Positions 44,828 to 54,439 of a DNA stretch of 64,000 nt are shown here, piece after piece (the first letter of the stretch is position 1; the number at the start of each line of letters is the position of its first letter). A program made the translations under genes and the position numbers. Source of the stretch: a bacterium (GTDB lineage: Bacteria > Actinomycetota > Acidimicrobiia > Acidimicrobiales > CATQHL01); the NCBI GenBank assembly GCA_028824415.1, contig JAPPDX010000104.1, positions 1-64,000 on the forward strand. Direction: 5' to 3'. A model generated the notes under the pieces. That model worked only from the letters and a program-made list of their open reading frames with translations, did no database searches and had not been told where the DNA came from.

Positions 44828-47008
44828 TTACGGGGTGACGGCGAAGTCGTCGAAGTCTTGGGCTTCTTCGAGAATGCCGCGTCCCACGGCGTAGTTCACG
44901 TTGTTGCCGAGCCGCCTGGGGTCGGGGCGCCCGTTGAGGGAGAAGCTGCCGATGTTGCTGGCCAGGACGACCTCGGCGACCGAGCGGTCCAGGCCCAGGA
45001 AGCTCTCCATGAGGTCCAGGACCTCGGGATGGTTGGCCGGGTTGCGCATCCAGTCCATGGCGTCACGGACCGAGCGGGCGTAGATGGCCACCGTGTTGGG
45101 GTTGTTCTGGAAGAACTCCCGGCTGGTGGTGTTCACCGCTGAGGGCCAGTCCAACTCGGTGGGGCCTTGGCCGGTGCGCAATGTGAACGGCGAGTAGCCG
45201 ATCCCGTCGATGACCGCCTGGCTCAAACCGGGCTCGAAGGTGATGGCCCAGTCCACCTCGCCCGAGGACAGTGCGGCCAGCGTGGTGCCGGCCAGTCCGG
45301 TGGCGATGTAGGTGGCGCCGTCGGGATCGAATCCGGCGGAGTCGTACAACTGGCGGGCGATCTGCTCGGCGGCGGCGCCACGAGCCACCACGCCCACACT
45401 GGTGCCCTCGAGGGCGGCCATGGTGCACTGCCAGTCGCCCTGCTCGCAGTCGATGGGACCGAAGTTCTCGCTGATGATGATGTCGAAGAAGTGCGTGTCC
45501 TGGATCTGCTGGAACAGCACCACGTCGAAGCCGGCGTTGCGGATGCCCAACATGTTGTCCGGCGTGTTGATCGAGAAGTTCACCTCGCCGGCGATCAACG
45601 CCGCGGCGTTGGCCGGGCCCGAGTGGCACTGCACGAACTCGCCGGTCACGCCCCGGTCGGCGAGGAAGCCCTTCTCCACCGCCACGTGCACGGTCAGGCC
45701 GTTGAACGAGGGCGCCTGGCAGATCAGGATGTGATCGCTCTCCGCCACCAACTCCTCCGGCAGGATGGCTTCGATGTCCGGACCGACCGCGTAGGAGCCG
45801 AACTCGAAGACCGAGGCGATGCGGTTGTTGTCGAAGGCGAACTGGGCGTTGTTTCGGAGCCGATCGGGGTCGAGCTGGCCGGTGTGCGTGTAGCTGCCCA
45901 CGTTGTTGTCGAGGATTCCCTCGGCGATCGCACCCTCCACACCCAGGAACTCGTTCATCCCGGCGAGGACCTCGGCGCGGTTCGCCGGATCGCGGATCCA
46001 GTCGATGGCTTCGACCAGCGCCTCGCGGTAGTGGAGCACGGCGTTGGGGTTCTCGTTCCAGAACGCCCGCGAGGTCGTCATCACCAGCGACGGCCAGTCC
46101 AGCGACGACGGACCCTCGCCGTCACGCAGGGCGAAGGGGATGTAGCCGATGCCGTCGACCACCGCGGTGGTGAGCCCGGGCTCGAAGGTGATGGCCCAGT
46201 CCACCTCGTCGGAGGACAGCGCAGCCAGCGTGGTGCCCGCCAAGCCGGTGGCGATGTACGTGGAGCCGTCGGGATCCAGCCCGGCGCTCCGCAGGAGGTC
46301 CCTGGCGATCAGCTCGGCAGCGGCGCCGCGTGCCACCACGCCGACCCTCAGGCCGTCGAGGGCTTCCATGGTGCACTGCCAGTCGCCCTGGTCGCAGTCG
46401 ACCGGGCCGAAGTTGTTGCTGATCACGATGTCGAAGAAGTGGGTGTCGAAGACCTGGCCGAACATGACCACGTCGAAGTCCGCGGCCCGTATCCCCAGCA
46501 TGTTGTCGGGCGTGTTGTTCACCACGTCGACCTGGCGGGAGATCAGCGCGGCGGCGTTGGCCGGTCCGGAGTGACAGGCGACCGCCTCACCGGTGATGCC
46601 TCGAGCCTCGAGGATGCCCTGGCTCCGGAGCACGTAGTCGGGGAACGATCCGAACGACGGGGCCGAGCAGATTCGGAGCAGGTCCACCTCCGGCGGGCCG
46701 ATCACCATCGGCTCGGCTGCGTCGGCGGCGGTGGCTTCGGGTTCGTCGGCGTCCGCGGGTGCGGCGTCGTCCATGTCCTCGGCCGGTGCGGCGTCGTCCA
46801 TGTCCTCGGCCGGTGCGGCGTCGTCCATGTCGTCAGCCGGTGCGGCGTCGTCCATGTCCTCGGCGTCGTCCATGTCGTCAGCGGCTGCCGGAGCCGGTGA
46901 CGGATCAGGCGCCGACGGCTCGTCGTCGTCACCGGCACAGGCTGCGGCCAGCAGCGAGAACGCCAGCAGAATCCCGACGAGTCCGAACAATCGCGATCGT
47001 GTCCTCAT
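44828..47008 (-). CDS. Lipoprotein with two tandem substrate-binding domains
   Basis: A 726-aa protein. The signal peptide LVGILLAFSLLAAACAGDDD ends in a lipobox Cys, so it is a membrane-anchored lipoprotein. An acidic linker of repeated AEDMDDAAP units follows (about 45-85). Two NMT1/TauA-like binding domains, about 105-405 and 408-725, share long matching stretches (CHSGPANAAALI, NTPDNMLGIR, QGDWQCTM, GVVARGAAAE, YIATGLAGTTLAALSS). A tandem pair in one chain is unusual, since such importers normally use one domain. ATG 47008 has GAGGGG upstream. The substrate is unknown. Confidence 0.88.
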   Translation of the reverse strand: MRTRSRLFGLVGILLAFSLLAAACAGDDDEPSAPDPSPAPAAADDMDDAEDMDDAAPADDMDDAAPAEDMDDAAPAEDMDDAAPADADEPEATAADAAEPMVIGPPEVDLLRICSAPSFGSFPDYVLRSQGILEARGITGEAVACHSGPANAAALISRQVDVVNNTPDNMLGIRAADFDVVMFGQVFDTHFFDIVISNNFGPVDCDQGDWQCTMEALDGLRVGVVARGAAAELIARDLLRSAGLDPDGSTYIATGLAGTTLAALSSDEVDWAITFEPGLTTAVVDGIGYIPFALRDGEGPSSLDWPSLVMTTSRAFWNENPNAVLHYREALVEAIDWIRDPANRAEVLAGMNEFLGVEGAIAEGILDNNVGSYTHTGQLDPDRLRNNAQFAFDNNRIASVFEFGSYAVGPDIEAILPEELVAESDHILICQAPSFNGLTVHVAVEKGFLADRGVTGEFVQCHSGPANAAALIAGEVNFSINTPDNMLGIRNAGFDVVLFQQIQDTHFFDIIISENFGPIDCEQGDWQCTMAALEGTSVGVVARGAAAEQIARQLYDSAGFDPDGATYIATGLAGTTLAALSSGEVDWAITFEPGLSQAVIDGIGYSPFTLRTGQGPTELDWPSAVNTTSREFFQNNPNTVAIYARSVRDAMDWMRNPANHPEVLDLMESFLGLDRSVAEVVLASNIGSFSLNGRPDPRRLGNNVNYAVGRGILEEAQDFDDFAVTP

Positions 47009-47112
47009 GTCAGTCCCCTCAACATCACTTTCGGACGCCCAGGTAGAGCGCCGTTGGGCGGATATCAAACTAACAGATGTTTGATGCCAGCGCACATCAC
47101 CGCGACGTCCGG

Positions 47113-47886
47113 TCAGCCGGCGGCCCAGCCTCCGTCGACGGTGTGCCAGCCGCCGTTGATGTACGAGGCGTCGTCCGATGCCAGGAAGGTCACGAGGGCG
47201 ACGACCTCCTCCGGAGTGCCCCGTCGCCCCATGGGGTTCCGCTCGTCGCTTCGCTTCAGGAACAGGTCCGGATCGTCCGGGAACTTGCCGGCCGCGATCG
47301 CCTCCAGCATGCGGCCCTCGACGGGCCCGGGACAGACTGCGTTCACCCGGATCCCGGCCGGCGCCAACTCGATGGCCGCGGTCTCGGTCATGCCGATCAC
47401 CGCGTGCTTGCTGGCGCCGTAGGCGATCAGCTCCGGCGTGCCGCGCAACCCGGCGCCCGACGAGGCATTGACGATGGCGCCGCCGCCGCGGGACCGCATG
47501 GCGCCGGCGACGTGGCGCATGCCGAGCCAGACGCCCTTCACGTTCACGTCCATGACCCTGTCGAACGTCTCTTCGGGATAGTCCTCGAGCGGCGAGACGA
47601 CCCCTTCGATGCCGGCGTTGTTGAACAGCACGTCCACGCCGCCGAACAGGTCGACGGCCGCCTGCACATAGGCCTCCACGTCGCCCGACTGCGTCACATC
47701 GGCCCGAACCGCATGGGCTCTCCCGCCGGCCGCCTGGACCGCGGCGACGGTTTCGGTCAGCGCGTCGGTGTCGGTGTCGACCGCCACGATCGCGGCGCCC
47801 TCATCGGCGAAGCGCACGGCCGCAGCCCGCCCGATGCCCCCGGCGGCCCCGGTCACAATCACGACCTTGCCCTCGAACCGGTTCAT
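47113..47886 (-). CDS. Short-chain dehydrogenase/reductase
   Basis: A 257-aa classical SDR. The cofactor motif is VTGAAGGIGRAAAVRF, with Asp in VAVDTDTDAL favouring NAD(H). NNAGIEG follows, then the active-site Ser in IVNASSGAGLRGTP and Tyr/Lys in YGASKHAVIGM. The C-terminus has VCPGPVEGRML. It stands upstream of the ABC importer operon on the same strand, 105 bp from the lipoprotein, and is divergent from the sulfatase. The substrate cannot be predicted. Confidence 0.85.
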   Translation of the reverse strand: MNRFEGKVVIVTGAAGGIGRAAAVRFADEGAAIVAVDTDTDALTETVAAVQAAGGRAHAVRADVTQSGDVEAYVQAAVDLFGGVDVLFNNAGIEGVVSPLEDYPEETFDRVMDVNVKGVWLGMRHVAGAMRSRGGGAIVNASSGAGLRGTPELIAYGASKHAVIGMTETAAIELAPAGIRVNAVCPGPVEGRMLEAIAAGKFPDDPDLFLKRSDERNPMGRRGTPEEVVALVTFLASDDASYINGGWHTVDGGWAAG

Positions 47887-48066
47887 GGCTTCCCCTCTAC
47901 GAGATCTCGCCCCGACTCACGGGGCTCGGGAGAATGTATGGCAATGTGACGCCGCTGCGCTCGCAGGCGACGGCGTTGTTGTCGGCGGGAGTAGGTTGCC
48001 GGGCCGACGGGTCCGGAGCCGGTCAGGCCACGGCGCCTTCACTTGCCAATCGACCAGGGGAGAGAC

Positions 48067-50394
48067 ATGTCCAGCGACCTGCAAGGCCAGCACTACCCGG
48101 GTTTCGAGGGGCGTATCGGCCGGGTCTTCTCCACCTCGGAGCCGTGGTGGCCTCAGAAGCCAGCCGCGCCGGAGGGTTCGCCGAACGTCGTGATCGTGCT
48201 GGCCGACGACCTGGGCTATTCCGACGTGGGTTGCTACGGCTCGGAGATCGCCACGCCGGCGATCGACGCCCTGGCCGCGGCGGGGCTGCGCTACTCGAAC
48301 TTCCACGTGACCCCCATGTGTTCGCCGACGCGTGCTGCGCTGCTGACGGGGTTGAACCCGCATCTGGCCGGGATGGGGTTCGTGGCCAACGCCGATCCGG
48401 GGTTCCCGGGCTACGCCGGCGAGCTGCCGCGCAACCAGCCGTCGCTGGCGGAGATGATGCGCGCCAACGGCTACGCCACGCTGGCGGTGGGGAAGTGGCA
48501 CCTCTGCACTCCCGCCGACCTGTCCGACGCCGGCGACCGGAACTCGTGGCCGCTGCAGCGCGGGTTCGACCAGTACTACGGGTTCCTCGAAGCGCTCACG
48601 AACTTCCATCACCCGCACCGGCTGTACGAGGGCAACAGCGCCGTCCAGACCGACGAGTACCCGGAGGGCTATTACCTGACCGAGGATCTGACCGATCGGG
48701 CGGTGCGCATGATCCGCGAGGTGCGCCTCGGCGACCCGGACAAGCCGTTCTTCCTGTATTACGCCCACGGGGCGGTGCATGCGCCGCTGCACGCCCCCGC
48801 GGCTGACATCGCCCGCCACCGGGGTCGCTATGACGGCGGTTGGGACCGGCTGCGTGAAGAGCGGCTGGCCCGGCAGATCCAGTTGGGGATCGTTCCGCCC
48901 GACACGGTGCTGCCGCCCCGCAACACCGAGCCCAACGAGGATGTCAGGGAGTGGGACTCGCTGTCGGAGAACCAGCGCAGGGTCATGGCGCGCTACATGG
49001 AGGTGTACGCGGCCATGGTCGAGTCGGTCGATCGCAGTGTGGCCGCCATCCGCGACACCCTCGAGGACCTGGGCGAACTCGACAACACGATCTTCGTCTT
49101 CACCAGTGACAACGGGGCGTCACGGGAGGGCGGCGAGTGGGGGACGCCCTCCTACTTCCAGGCCGTGGGCGAGATCTCCGGTACCCCCGGCGGGCACGGT
49201 GAGCCGATCGACGACGAGCTGGTCGCCGGCATCGACGCGATCGGCGGACCGACCACCTGGCCGCACTACCCGCGGGGATGGGCCATGGCCTGTAACACAC
49301 CGTTCCGGCTGTACAAGCTCATGACCTACCGGGGCGGGCACTCGGTGCCGTTCGTGCTGTCGTGGCCGGCGGGGCCGGTCGGGCAGCGGAGGGTGATCCG
49401 CGACCAGTACGCCAACGTCACCGATCTCCTGCCCACCCTGGCGGACCTGCTGGGGCTCGAGGTGCCGAGCCGGCGGGAGGGTCTGGAGGCGGAGCCGCTC
49501 TCGGGGGTGTCGTTCGCGGCGTCGCTGACCGACCCCGCTGCGCCGTCGCTGCGGGACGAGCAGTACTACGAGTGCGTCGGCCACCGGGCCTTCTACCGCG
49601 ACGGCTGGGCGGCGGTGACCTTCCACCGGAACCGCACCCCGTTCAGCGAGGATCAGTGGGAGCTGTTCAACCTGCCGACCGATCTGAACGAGCTGCGCGA
49701 CCTCGCCGAGGAGCGCCCCGACAAGCTGGCTGAGATGCTCCAGGGTTGGGAGGACGCCGCCTGGCGGAACCGGGTGTTCCCGCTCGACGAGGGAGTGGGA
49801 CTGAAGACGGCGATGCGGCCACCGGCCGACGATCGGTTCGCCGGGCAGGTCCGCATCCCATCGGGTACGCCCACGCTGGAACGGGTGCGTTCCCAGCGAC
49901 TGATCGGAGGCCGCTCGTTCCGCATCGACATCCGTCTCGACCATCGCCCCGGCGATGAGGGGGTGCTGGTCGCCCACGGCGGCCAGGAGGCCGGGTACGT
50001 GCTCTACGTCGAGGACGACCGGCTCTGCTTCGAGTTGAACGAAGCGGGCCGGCCCAACCCGCTCGTACCGGCGCCGATCGGTGAGTGCTCCGAAATCGTC
50101 ATCGACGTGCGGACTCCCGGCGACAAGCGCTGGGACATCGCAGTGAACGTCGACGGCCGGACCGCCATCTCCGGCCAGGGCCTGGTGCAACTCTCGGAGT
50201 TCCTGCCCTTCGAGGGCATCGATGTCGGCATCGACCGGCGCTCGCCGGTCTCGTGGCAGCTCTACGAGCGCCGCGGCAGCTTCCCGTACACGGGCCGGCT
50301 CGGCGAGGTCGTCTACACCCCCGGCGAGTACGCCGCCGACGCCCCCGAGACGCGCCTCGACGAACTCCGCCGCATCGGCCTCGCCCTGGAGTGA
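48067..50394 (+). CDS. Arylsulfatase-type sulfatase
   Basis: A 775-aa sulfatase. VIVLADDLGYSDVGCYGSEI holds the metal-binding Asp pair. The formylglycine motif is CSPTRAALLTG with Cys85, so the enzyme needs a formylglycine-generating enzyme for activity. Further motifs are LAVGKWHLC and FVFTSDNGASREGGEWG. Beyond about residue 590 a beta-rich C-terminal region is present. No signal peptide is seen, so it should be cytoplasmic unless exported in another way. ATG 48067 has GGGGAGAG upstream. It is followed after 8 bp by the FrhB-like gene, so they are co-transcribed. It hydrolyses organic sulfate esters. Confidence 0.9.
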   Translation: MSSDLQGQHYPGFEGRIGRVFSTSEPWWPQKPAAPEGSPNVVIVLADDLGYSDVGCYGSEIATPAIDALAAAGLRYSNFHVTPMCSPTRAALLTGLNPHLAGMGFVANADPGFPGYAGELPRNQPSLAEMMRANGYATLAVGKWHLCTPADLSDAGDRNSWPLQRGFDQYYGFLEALTNFHHPHRLYEGNSAVQTDEYPEGYYLTEDLTDRAVRMIREVRLGDPDKPFFLYYAHGAVHAPLHAPAADIARHRGRYDGGWDRLREERLARQIQLGIVPPDTVLPPRNTEPNEDVREWDSLSENQRRVMARYMEVYAAMVESVDRSVAAIRDTLEDLGELDNTIFVFTSDNGASREGGEWGTPSYFQAVGEISGTPGGHGEPIDDELVAGIDAIGGPTTWPHYPRGWAMACNTPFRLYKLMTYRGGHSVPFVLSWPAGPVGQRRVIRDQYANVTDLLPTLADLLGLEVPSRREGLEAEPLSGVSFAASLTDPAAPSLRDEQYYECVGHRAFYRDGWAAVTFHRNRTPFSEDQWELFNLPTDLNELRDLAEERPDKLAEMLQGWEDAAWRNRVFPLDEGVGLKTAMRPPADDRFAGQVRIPSGTPTLERVRSQRLIGGRSFRIDIRLDHRPGDEGVLVAHGGQEAGYVLYVEDDRLCFELNEAGRPNPLVPAPIGECSEIVIDVRTPGDKRWDIAVNVDGRTAISGQGLVQLSEFLPFEGIDVGIDRRSPVSWQLYERRGSFPYTGRLGEVVYTPGEYAADAPETRLDELRRIGLALE

Positions 50395-50402
50395 GGGTCG
50401 GG

Positions 50403-51632
50403 ATGAACGCCGGGGCTGGGCGCTCCATCGCGGAGATCGTCGCGAACGACCTGTGCGTCGGCTGCGGGTTGTGCGAGGCGCTCACCGAGGGCAGGGTCGA
50501 GATGGTGATGACAGCGGCCGGGGCGCTGCGGCCCTCGCCCACCGACGTGTTCACGTCCAGGGAGGAGGAGCGGATCCTTGCGGCCTGCCCGGGTGCAGTG
50601 GCAGAGGCTCGGGCCGAGGACGGAATCGATGTCGACATCGTGTGGGGGGCGTACCGGTGGATGGCGTATGCGTGGGCCGGCCGGCCCGACACGCGCCACC
50701 GGAGCGCCACCGGCGGGGTGCTGACCGCGCTGGGTGTCCATGTGCTGCGCGCGGGCTTGGCCGACTTCGTGCTTCACGTCGGAGCCGACCCGGATCGGCC
50801 CATGCGCAGCCGCTGGATCCTCTCGGAGGACCCGGAGTCGGTGCTGGCGAACACAAGCTCGCGCTACGGGCCCACCGCACCGCTCGCAGGTCTCACCGCA
50901 GCGCTCGAACGCCGGCGCCCCTTCGCGATCATCGCGAAGCCCTGCGACCTCGGGGCCGTGCACGCACTCTCGAGAACCGATCCGCGTGTCGACGAACTGT
51001 GCGTGGTCCGTCTGGCACTGGTCTGCGGCGGCCAGTCGCGCCTGTCCAAGTCGCAGGCGGTCCTCGCCGAGTTCGGCATCGAGGAGGACGAGGTGGCTCT
51101 GTTCCGCTACCGCGGTCACGGCAATCCGGGGCCGACGGTGGTGGAGACCACCGCCGGCGACCGCTTCACCAAGAACTACCTGGAGATGTGGGAGGACGAG
51201 TCCGGCTGGGACGTCGAGACTCGCTGCAAGCTGTGCCCCGACGCCCTGGGTGAGGCGGCCGACGTCGCCGCGGCCGACGTCTGGCCCGGCGGGTCGCCCA
51301 CCGGCGAGGACGCCGGGTTCAACGGGATCATCGTGCGAACCGCGACCGGAGAGGACCTCGTGATCTCGGCGGTCGAAGCCGGAGACCTCGTGCTGGGAGA
51401 TCCCATCACCCCCCGAACCTTCGACGGCCTGCAGCCGCACCAAGTGCGCAAGAAGGAGGCCTTGGCCGCTCGCTACCGGGGTCTGGCCGACGCGGGCGTC
51501 ACCCCGATCGAGACCCGCGGGCTGCGGATCCCCGAACTCGGCCGCCGACTCGATGCCGAGCGGTTCGCCGATGAGCGCTCCGGCGCGGGCCGCAGAATCC
51601 GGGCAGCACGCGCGGCGGCTCCCCGCTGCTGA
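50403..51632 (+). CDS. FrhB/FdhB-like F420-dependent iron-sulfur protein
   Basis: A 409-aa protein. The N-terminal ferredoxin-like motif is CVGCGLCEAL. The core YRWMAYAWAGRPDTRHRSAT followed by GGVLTALGVHVL, and the Cys-containing AIIAKPCDLGAVHAL and RCKLCPDALGEAADVA, match the coenzyme F420 hydrogenase/dehydrogenase beta-subunit family. Such proteins couple F420H2 to iron-sulfur centres and reduce diverse substrates. The gene lies 8 bp after the sulfatase stop; a joint role in handling a desulfated product is inferred. Confidence 0.8.
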   Translation: MNAGAGRSIAEIVANDLCVGCGLCEALTEGRVEMVMTAAGALRPSPTDVFTSREEERILAACPGAVAEARAEDGIDVDIVWGAYRWMAYAWAGRPDTRHRSATGGVLTALGVHVLRAGLADFVLHVGADPDRPMRSRWILSEDPESVLANTSSRYGPTAPLAGLTAALERRRPFAIIAKPCDLGAVHALSRTDPRVDELCVVRLALVCGGQSRLSKSQAVLAEFGIEEDEVALFRYRGHGNPGPTVVETTAGDRFTKNYLEMWEDESGWDVETRCKLCPDALGEAADVAAADVWPGGSPTGEDAGFNGIIVRTATGEDLVISAVEAGDLVLGDPITPRTFDGLQPHQVRKKEALAARYRGLADAGVTPIETRGLRIPELGRRLDAERFADERSGAGRRIRAARAAAPRC

Positions 51633-51771
51633 ACGGTCAGTAGGCGATGTCGAGGGCGAAGCGGAGCGCGCGGTCCAAGTCGGCACGGACCGGCTCGACC
51701 CGCGCCGATCCTCGGTGCCTGGGCGCGCATTGGTTGGGGTTGTCGCCGGCGCTCGGAACTCGAGTCCGCGC

Positions 51772-52146
51772 TCATGGGCTCGCCGGCTCGAGCCACCATA
51801 CGAACGACCCGACTTCCTCCAGCGCGGGGCCGTGCTCGACGAGGAAGGCGCCGAGTGCATCGGCCAGGACTCGCACATGGTCCGGGGCGGAGCGGGGGAA
51901 CCGGCGAGGGTGAGTGAAGATCAGCCCGGAGTGCCGCTGCCCCGCAGCCGAGAGGTACTGGTGCAACGGGGCGAAGTCCTTGACATTCTCGGTGACAATC
52001 GCCCGCTCGTCGGCCGTCGCGGCCCGCAGCAGGTCCTCGTCGGACATTCCGATGAGTTCTGCACGCTCCTTGACGGCGTCGTAGCCGTGGTCTCGCAGCC
52101 GGGCCGCAACCCGCGGGGCGTGCATCTCGTCGAGGAGGAGCCTCAC
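51772..52146 (-). CDS. DUF5615 (PIN-like) toxin
   Basis: A 124-aa protein from GTG 52146, overlapping the upstream stop. LLLDEMHAPRVAARLRDHGY carries the first Asp/Glu pair, SDEDLLRAATADERAIVTEN the central acidic residues and VKDFAPLH the last Asp. This is the compact PIN-like fold of DUF5615 toxins, thought to be RNases. The 4-bp overlap with the antitoxin gene indicates translational coupling. Confidence 0.75.
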   Translation of the reverse strand: MRLLLDEMHAPRVAARLRDHGYDAVKERAELIGMSDEDLLRAATADERAIVTENVKDFAPLHQYLSAAGQRHSGLIFTHPRRFPRSAPDHVRVLADALGAFLVEHGPALEEVGSFVWWLEPASP

Positions 52147-52565
52147 CCCGACAGCAGCCTGCGCTCGCTCTCCCAGGTGGCCAACTCGCGGTTGGCAATG
52201 TCGTCGTTGTGCGCGATCTGTGCATCGATCTCGTCGGTGAACTCGGCGTAGTACCGGCTGGTCGTCCGGACCTGCGCGTCGGCGAGGCCAAGCTGGGCGG
52301 CCGCGGCGGTGACTCGCTCCTCGACGCTGCCCCGCAAACCTCGCAGCAGTCCGACGACCTCCCACACGTCGGGTCCGGCGGCCAATCCGGCGCGCCGGCC
52401 GCTCTGCCCATCACGGAAAACGATCCCGGGATGAGCCTCCATGCGCAGGCCCTCGTCGATCAGACGCTCTCCTGCGGAGGAGATCGACTCCGCCCGCTGG
52501 GCGGCGCCCCGCTTAAGCCTCTCGTAGGCACCCGAGCGCTTGAACCGGATCGACAACACAGTCAT
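52143..52565 (-). CDS. Antitoxin partner of the DUF5615 toxin
   Basis: A 140-aa protein starting MTVLSIRFKRSGAYERLKRG. The short N-terminal strand and helices would suit a ribbon-helix-helix operator-binding unit, and the C-terminal part (QVRTTSRYYAEFTDEIDAQI) would wrap the toxin. ATG 52565 is chosen because a palindromic operator ends directly before it; the frame extends further upstream without a start signal. The pair is a type II toxin-antitoxin module by layout. Confidence 0.6.
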   Translation of the reverse strand: MTVLSIRFKRSGAYERLKRGAAQRAESISSAGERLIDEGLRMEAHPGIVFRDGQSGRRAGLAAGPDVWEVVGLLRGLRGSVEERVTAAAAQLGLADAQVRTTSRYYAEFTDEIDAQIAHNDDIANRELATWESERRLLSG

Positions 52566-52590
52566 GGTGACAGTGTAGTCAATTGTCACC
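52566..52590. promoter_or_regulatory. Palindromic operator of the toxin-antitoxin pair
   Basis: GGTGACA (52566-52572) and TGTCACC (52584-52590) form a perfect 7-bp inverted repeat with an 11-bp centre, immediately upstream of the antitoxin start. The element also lies between the divergent TA and monooxygenase genes. Autoregulation by the antitoxin is the likely use. Confidence 0.6.
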
Positions 52591-52767
52591 GAAGCCGACG
52601 AGCCGTAGCGCTCAGAACCAGTCGATCCGCTCGGTGGCCGGCCGGGCCGCAGCGGCGCGAGAATCAACCAAGCCTGCATGACCTCGCGGAACGTCGTGCC
52701 CGAGGCGTGCAGGCTGTACCGGGCACGGCCGACCCGTCAGAATCATCCCGCTAGATTCTCGGCGGCC

Positions 52768-54417
52768 ATGGTTGCAGAGATCTACGAGACCACCGGCGCC
52801 GGGGCGGAGCCCGGGGGCGACTTCGATGCCATTGTCATCGGCGCCGGGGCGGCAGGGCTCTATGCGCTCCACCGGCTGCGAGGGCTCGGCTTCTCGGTGC
52901 GGGTGCTCGAGCAGGGCGACGGCGTCGGGGGGACGTGGTACTGGAACCGCTATCCCGGCGCCCGCTGCGACGTGGAGAGTTGGGACTACTGCTACTCGTT
53001 CTCCGAGGAGCTCGAGCAGGAGTGGGACTGGACCGAGCGCTTTCCCAGCCAACCGGAGCTGGAGCGCTACTTCAACCATGTCACAGACCGCTTCGACCTG
53101 CGGCGGGACATCCGGTTCGGCACCCGGGTGGAGCGGGCCCGCTTCGACGAGGGCCGCAACCGCTGGATTATCGACACGTCGGACGGGGCCACCGTCTCGG
53201 CCCGGTTCCTCGTGTCGGCGGCCGGCTGTCTCTCGGAGGTGAACAAGCCGCCGATCCCCGGTGCCGAGACGTTCGCGGGGGTACAGCACCACACCGCCCG
53301 CTGGCCCGCCGAGGGTGTGGACGTGGCCGGCAAGCGGGTCGGTGTGATCGGCACCGGCTCCAGCGGCGTGCAGGTGATCCCCCAGGTCGCCAAGACGGCC
53401 GAGCACGTCTACGTCTTCCAGCGCACCGCGCAGTACACCGTCCCGGCACGCAACCGCCCGCTCGACGACGAGGCCCGCCAGGAACTCCGCGACAGCTTCG
53501 CCGAGCGGCAGGAGTTCAAGCGCACGACACCCGCCGGGCTGTCCCGCCCCGTCGTCCCGGCTTCCTCGGACCTGGACGCAGCCGCCCGCGCCGAGATTCT
53601 CGAGGCCTCATGGCAACGGGGAGGGCCGGGCTTCGCCATGACCATCGACGACATCCTGACCAACCCGGAATCGAACGAGCGTGCCGCGCAGTTCGTGCGT
53701 GACAAGGTCCGGGCGAAGGTCGACGACCAGGACGTGGCCGAGAAGCTCGTGGACATCGACTTCCCGATCGGGGCCCGGCGGCTGATCGTCGACATCGACT
53801 ACTTCGAGACCTACAACCGCCACAACGTCACGCTGGTGGACGTGAAAGCAGCACCGATCACCGAGATCACGCCCCGGGGGCTGCGCACATCCGAGGGTCA
53901 CTACGACCTCGACGTGCTGGTCTACGCCACCGGCTTCGACGGCATGACCGGGGCGCTGCTGTCGATGGACATTCGCGGGGTCGGCGGGATGGCGCTGCGG
54001 GACAAGTGGGCCGACGGGGCGGGCACCTACATCGGCCTGGTCGCCGCCGGGTTCCCGAACCTGTTCATGATCACCGGGCCGGGCAGCCCGGCGGTGTTCA
54101 GCAACGTCATGCTGTCGATCGAGCAGCACGTGGACTGGATCGCCGACTGCCTCGCCCACATGGTCGAGGGCGGCTTCGAGCGCATCGACGCCGACCCCGA
54201 GGCCGAGGCCCGCTGGACCGCGCTCGTCGAGGATCTCGTCGCCCGCAGCATCGTCGGCAAGACGAACTCGTGGTGGACGGGTGCGAACATCCCCGGCAAG
54301 CCCCGCGGCATCACCATGTACCTGGGCGGAACCCACAACTACCGGGCCGCCTGCGACAGGGTGGCCGCCAACGGCTACGAGGGGTTCACCCTCACCCGCT
54401 CGCCCGATCCGCCCTAG
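52768..54417 (+). CDS. Baeyer-Villiger flavin monooxygenase
   Basis: A 549-aa FAD/NADPH monooxygenase. The FAD-binding motif is IVIGAGAAGLYALHRL. The Baeyer-Villiger fingerprint FxGxxxHxxxWP reads FAGVQHHTARWP, and the NADPH-binding Rossmann motif is VGVIGTGSSGVQVIPQVA. VYATGFDGMTGALL completes the second FAD contact. The length and order match cyclohexanone-type enzymes that insert oxygen next to ketones. The ATG at 52768 is chosen for the conserved N-terminus; frames upstream lack signals. It is probably monocistronic. Confidence 0.9.
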   Translation: MVAEIYETTGAGAEPGGDFDAIVIGAGAAGLYALHRLRGLGFSVRVLEQGDGVGGTWYWNRYPGARCDVESWDYCYSFSEELEQEWDWTERFPSQPELERYFNHVTDRFDLRRDIRFGTRVERARFDEGRNRWIIDTSDGATVSARFLVSAAGCLSEVNKPPIPGAETFAGVQHHTARWPAEGVDVAGKRVGVIGTGSSGVQVIPQVAKTAEHVYVFQRTAQYTVPARNRPLDDEARQELRDSFAERQEFKRTTPAGLSRPVVPASSDLDAAARAEILEASWQRGGPGFAMTIDDILTNPESNERAAQFVRDKVRAKVDDQDVAEKLVDIDFPIGARRLIVDIDYFETYNRHNVTLVDVKAAPITEITPRGLRTSEGHYDLDVLVYATGFDGMTGALLSMDIRGVGGMALRDKWADGAGTYIGLVAAGFPNLFMITGPGSPAVFSNVMLSIEQHVDWIADCLAHMVEGGFERIDADPEAEARWTALVEDLVARSIVGKTNSWWTGANIPGKPRGITMYLGGTHNYRAACDRVAANGYEGFTLTRSPDPP

Positions 54418-54439
54418 CGGGGCTCGACGGAGACGCTTC

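Noticed and set aside
43851-46900. Long plus-strand frames opposite the ABC importer operon
   Set aside because: They are antisense shadows. The minus-strand frames carry Walker, permease and binding-protein motifs with ribosome-binding sites.
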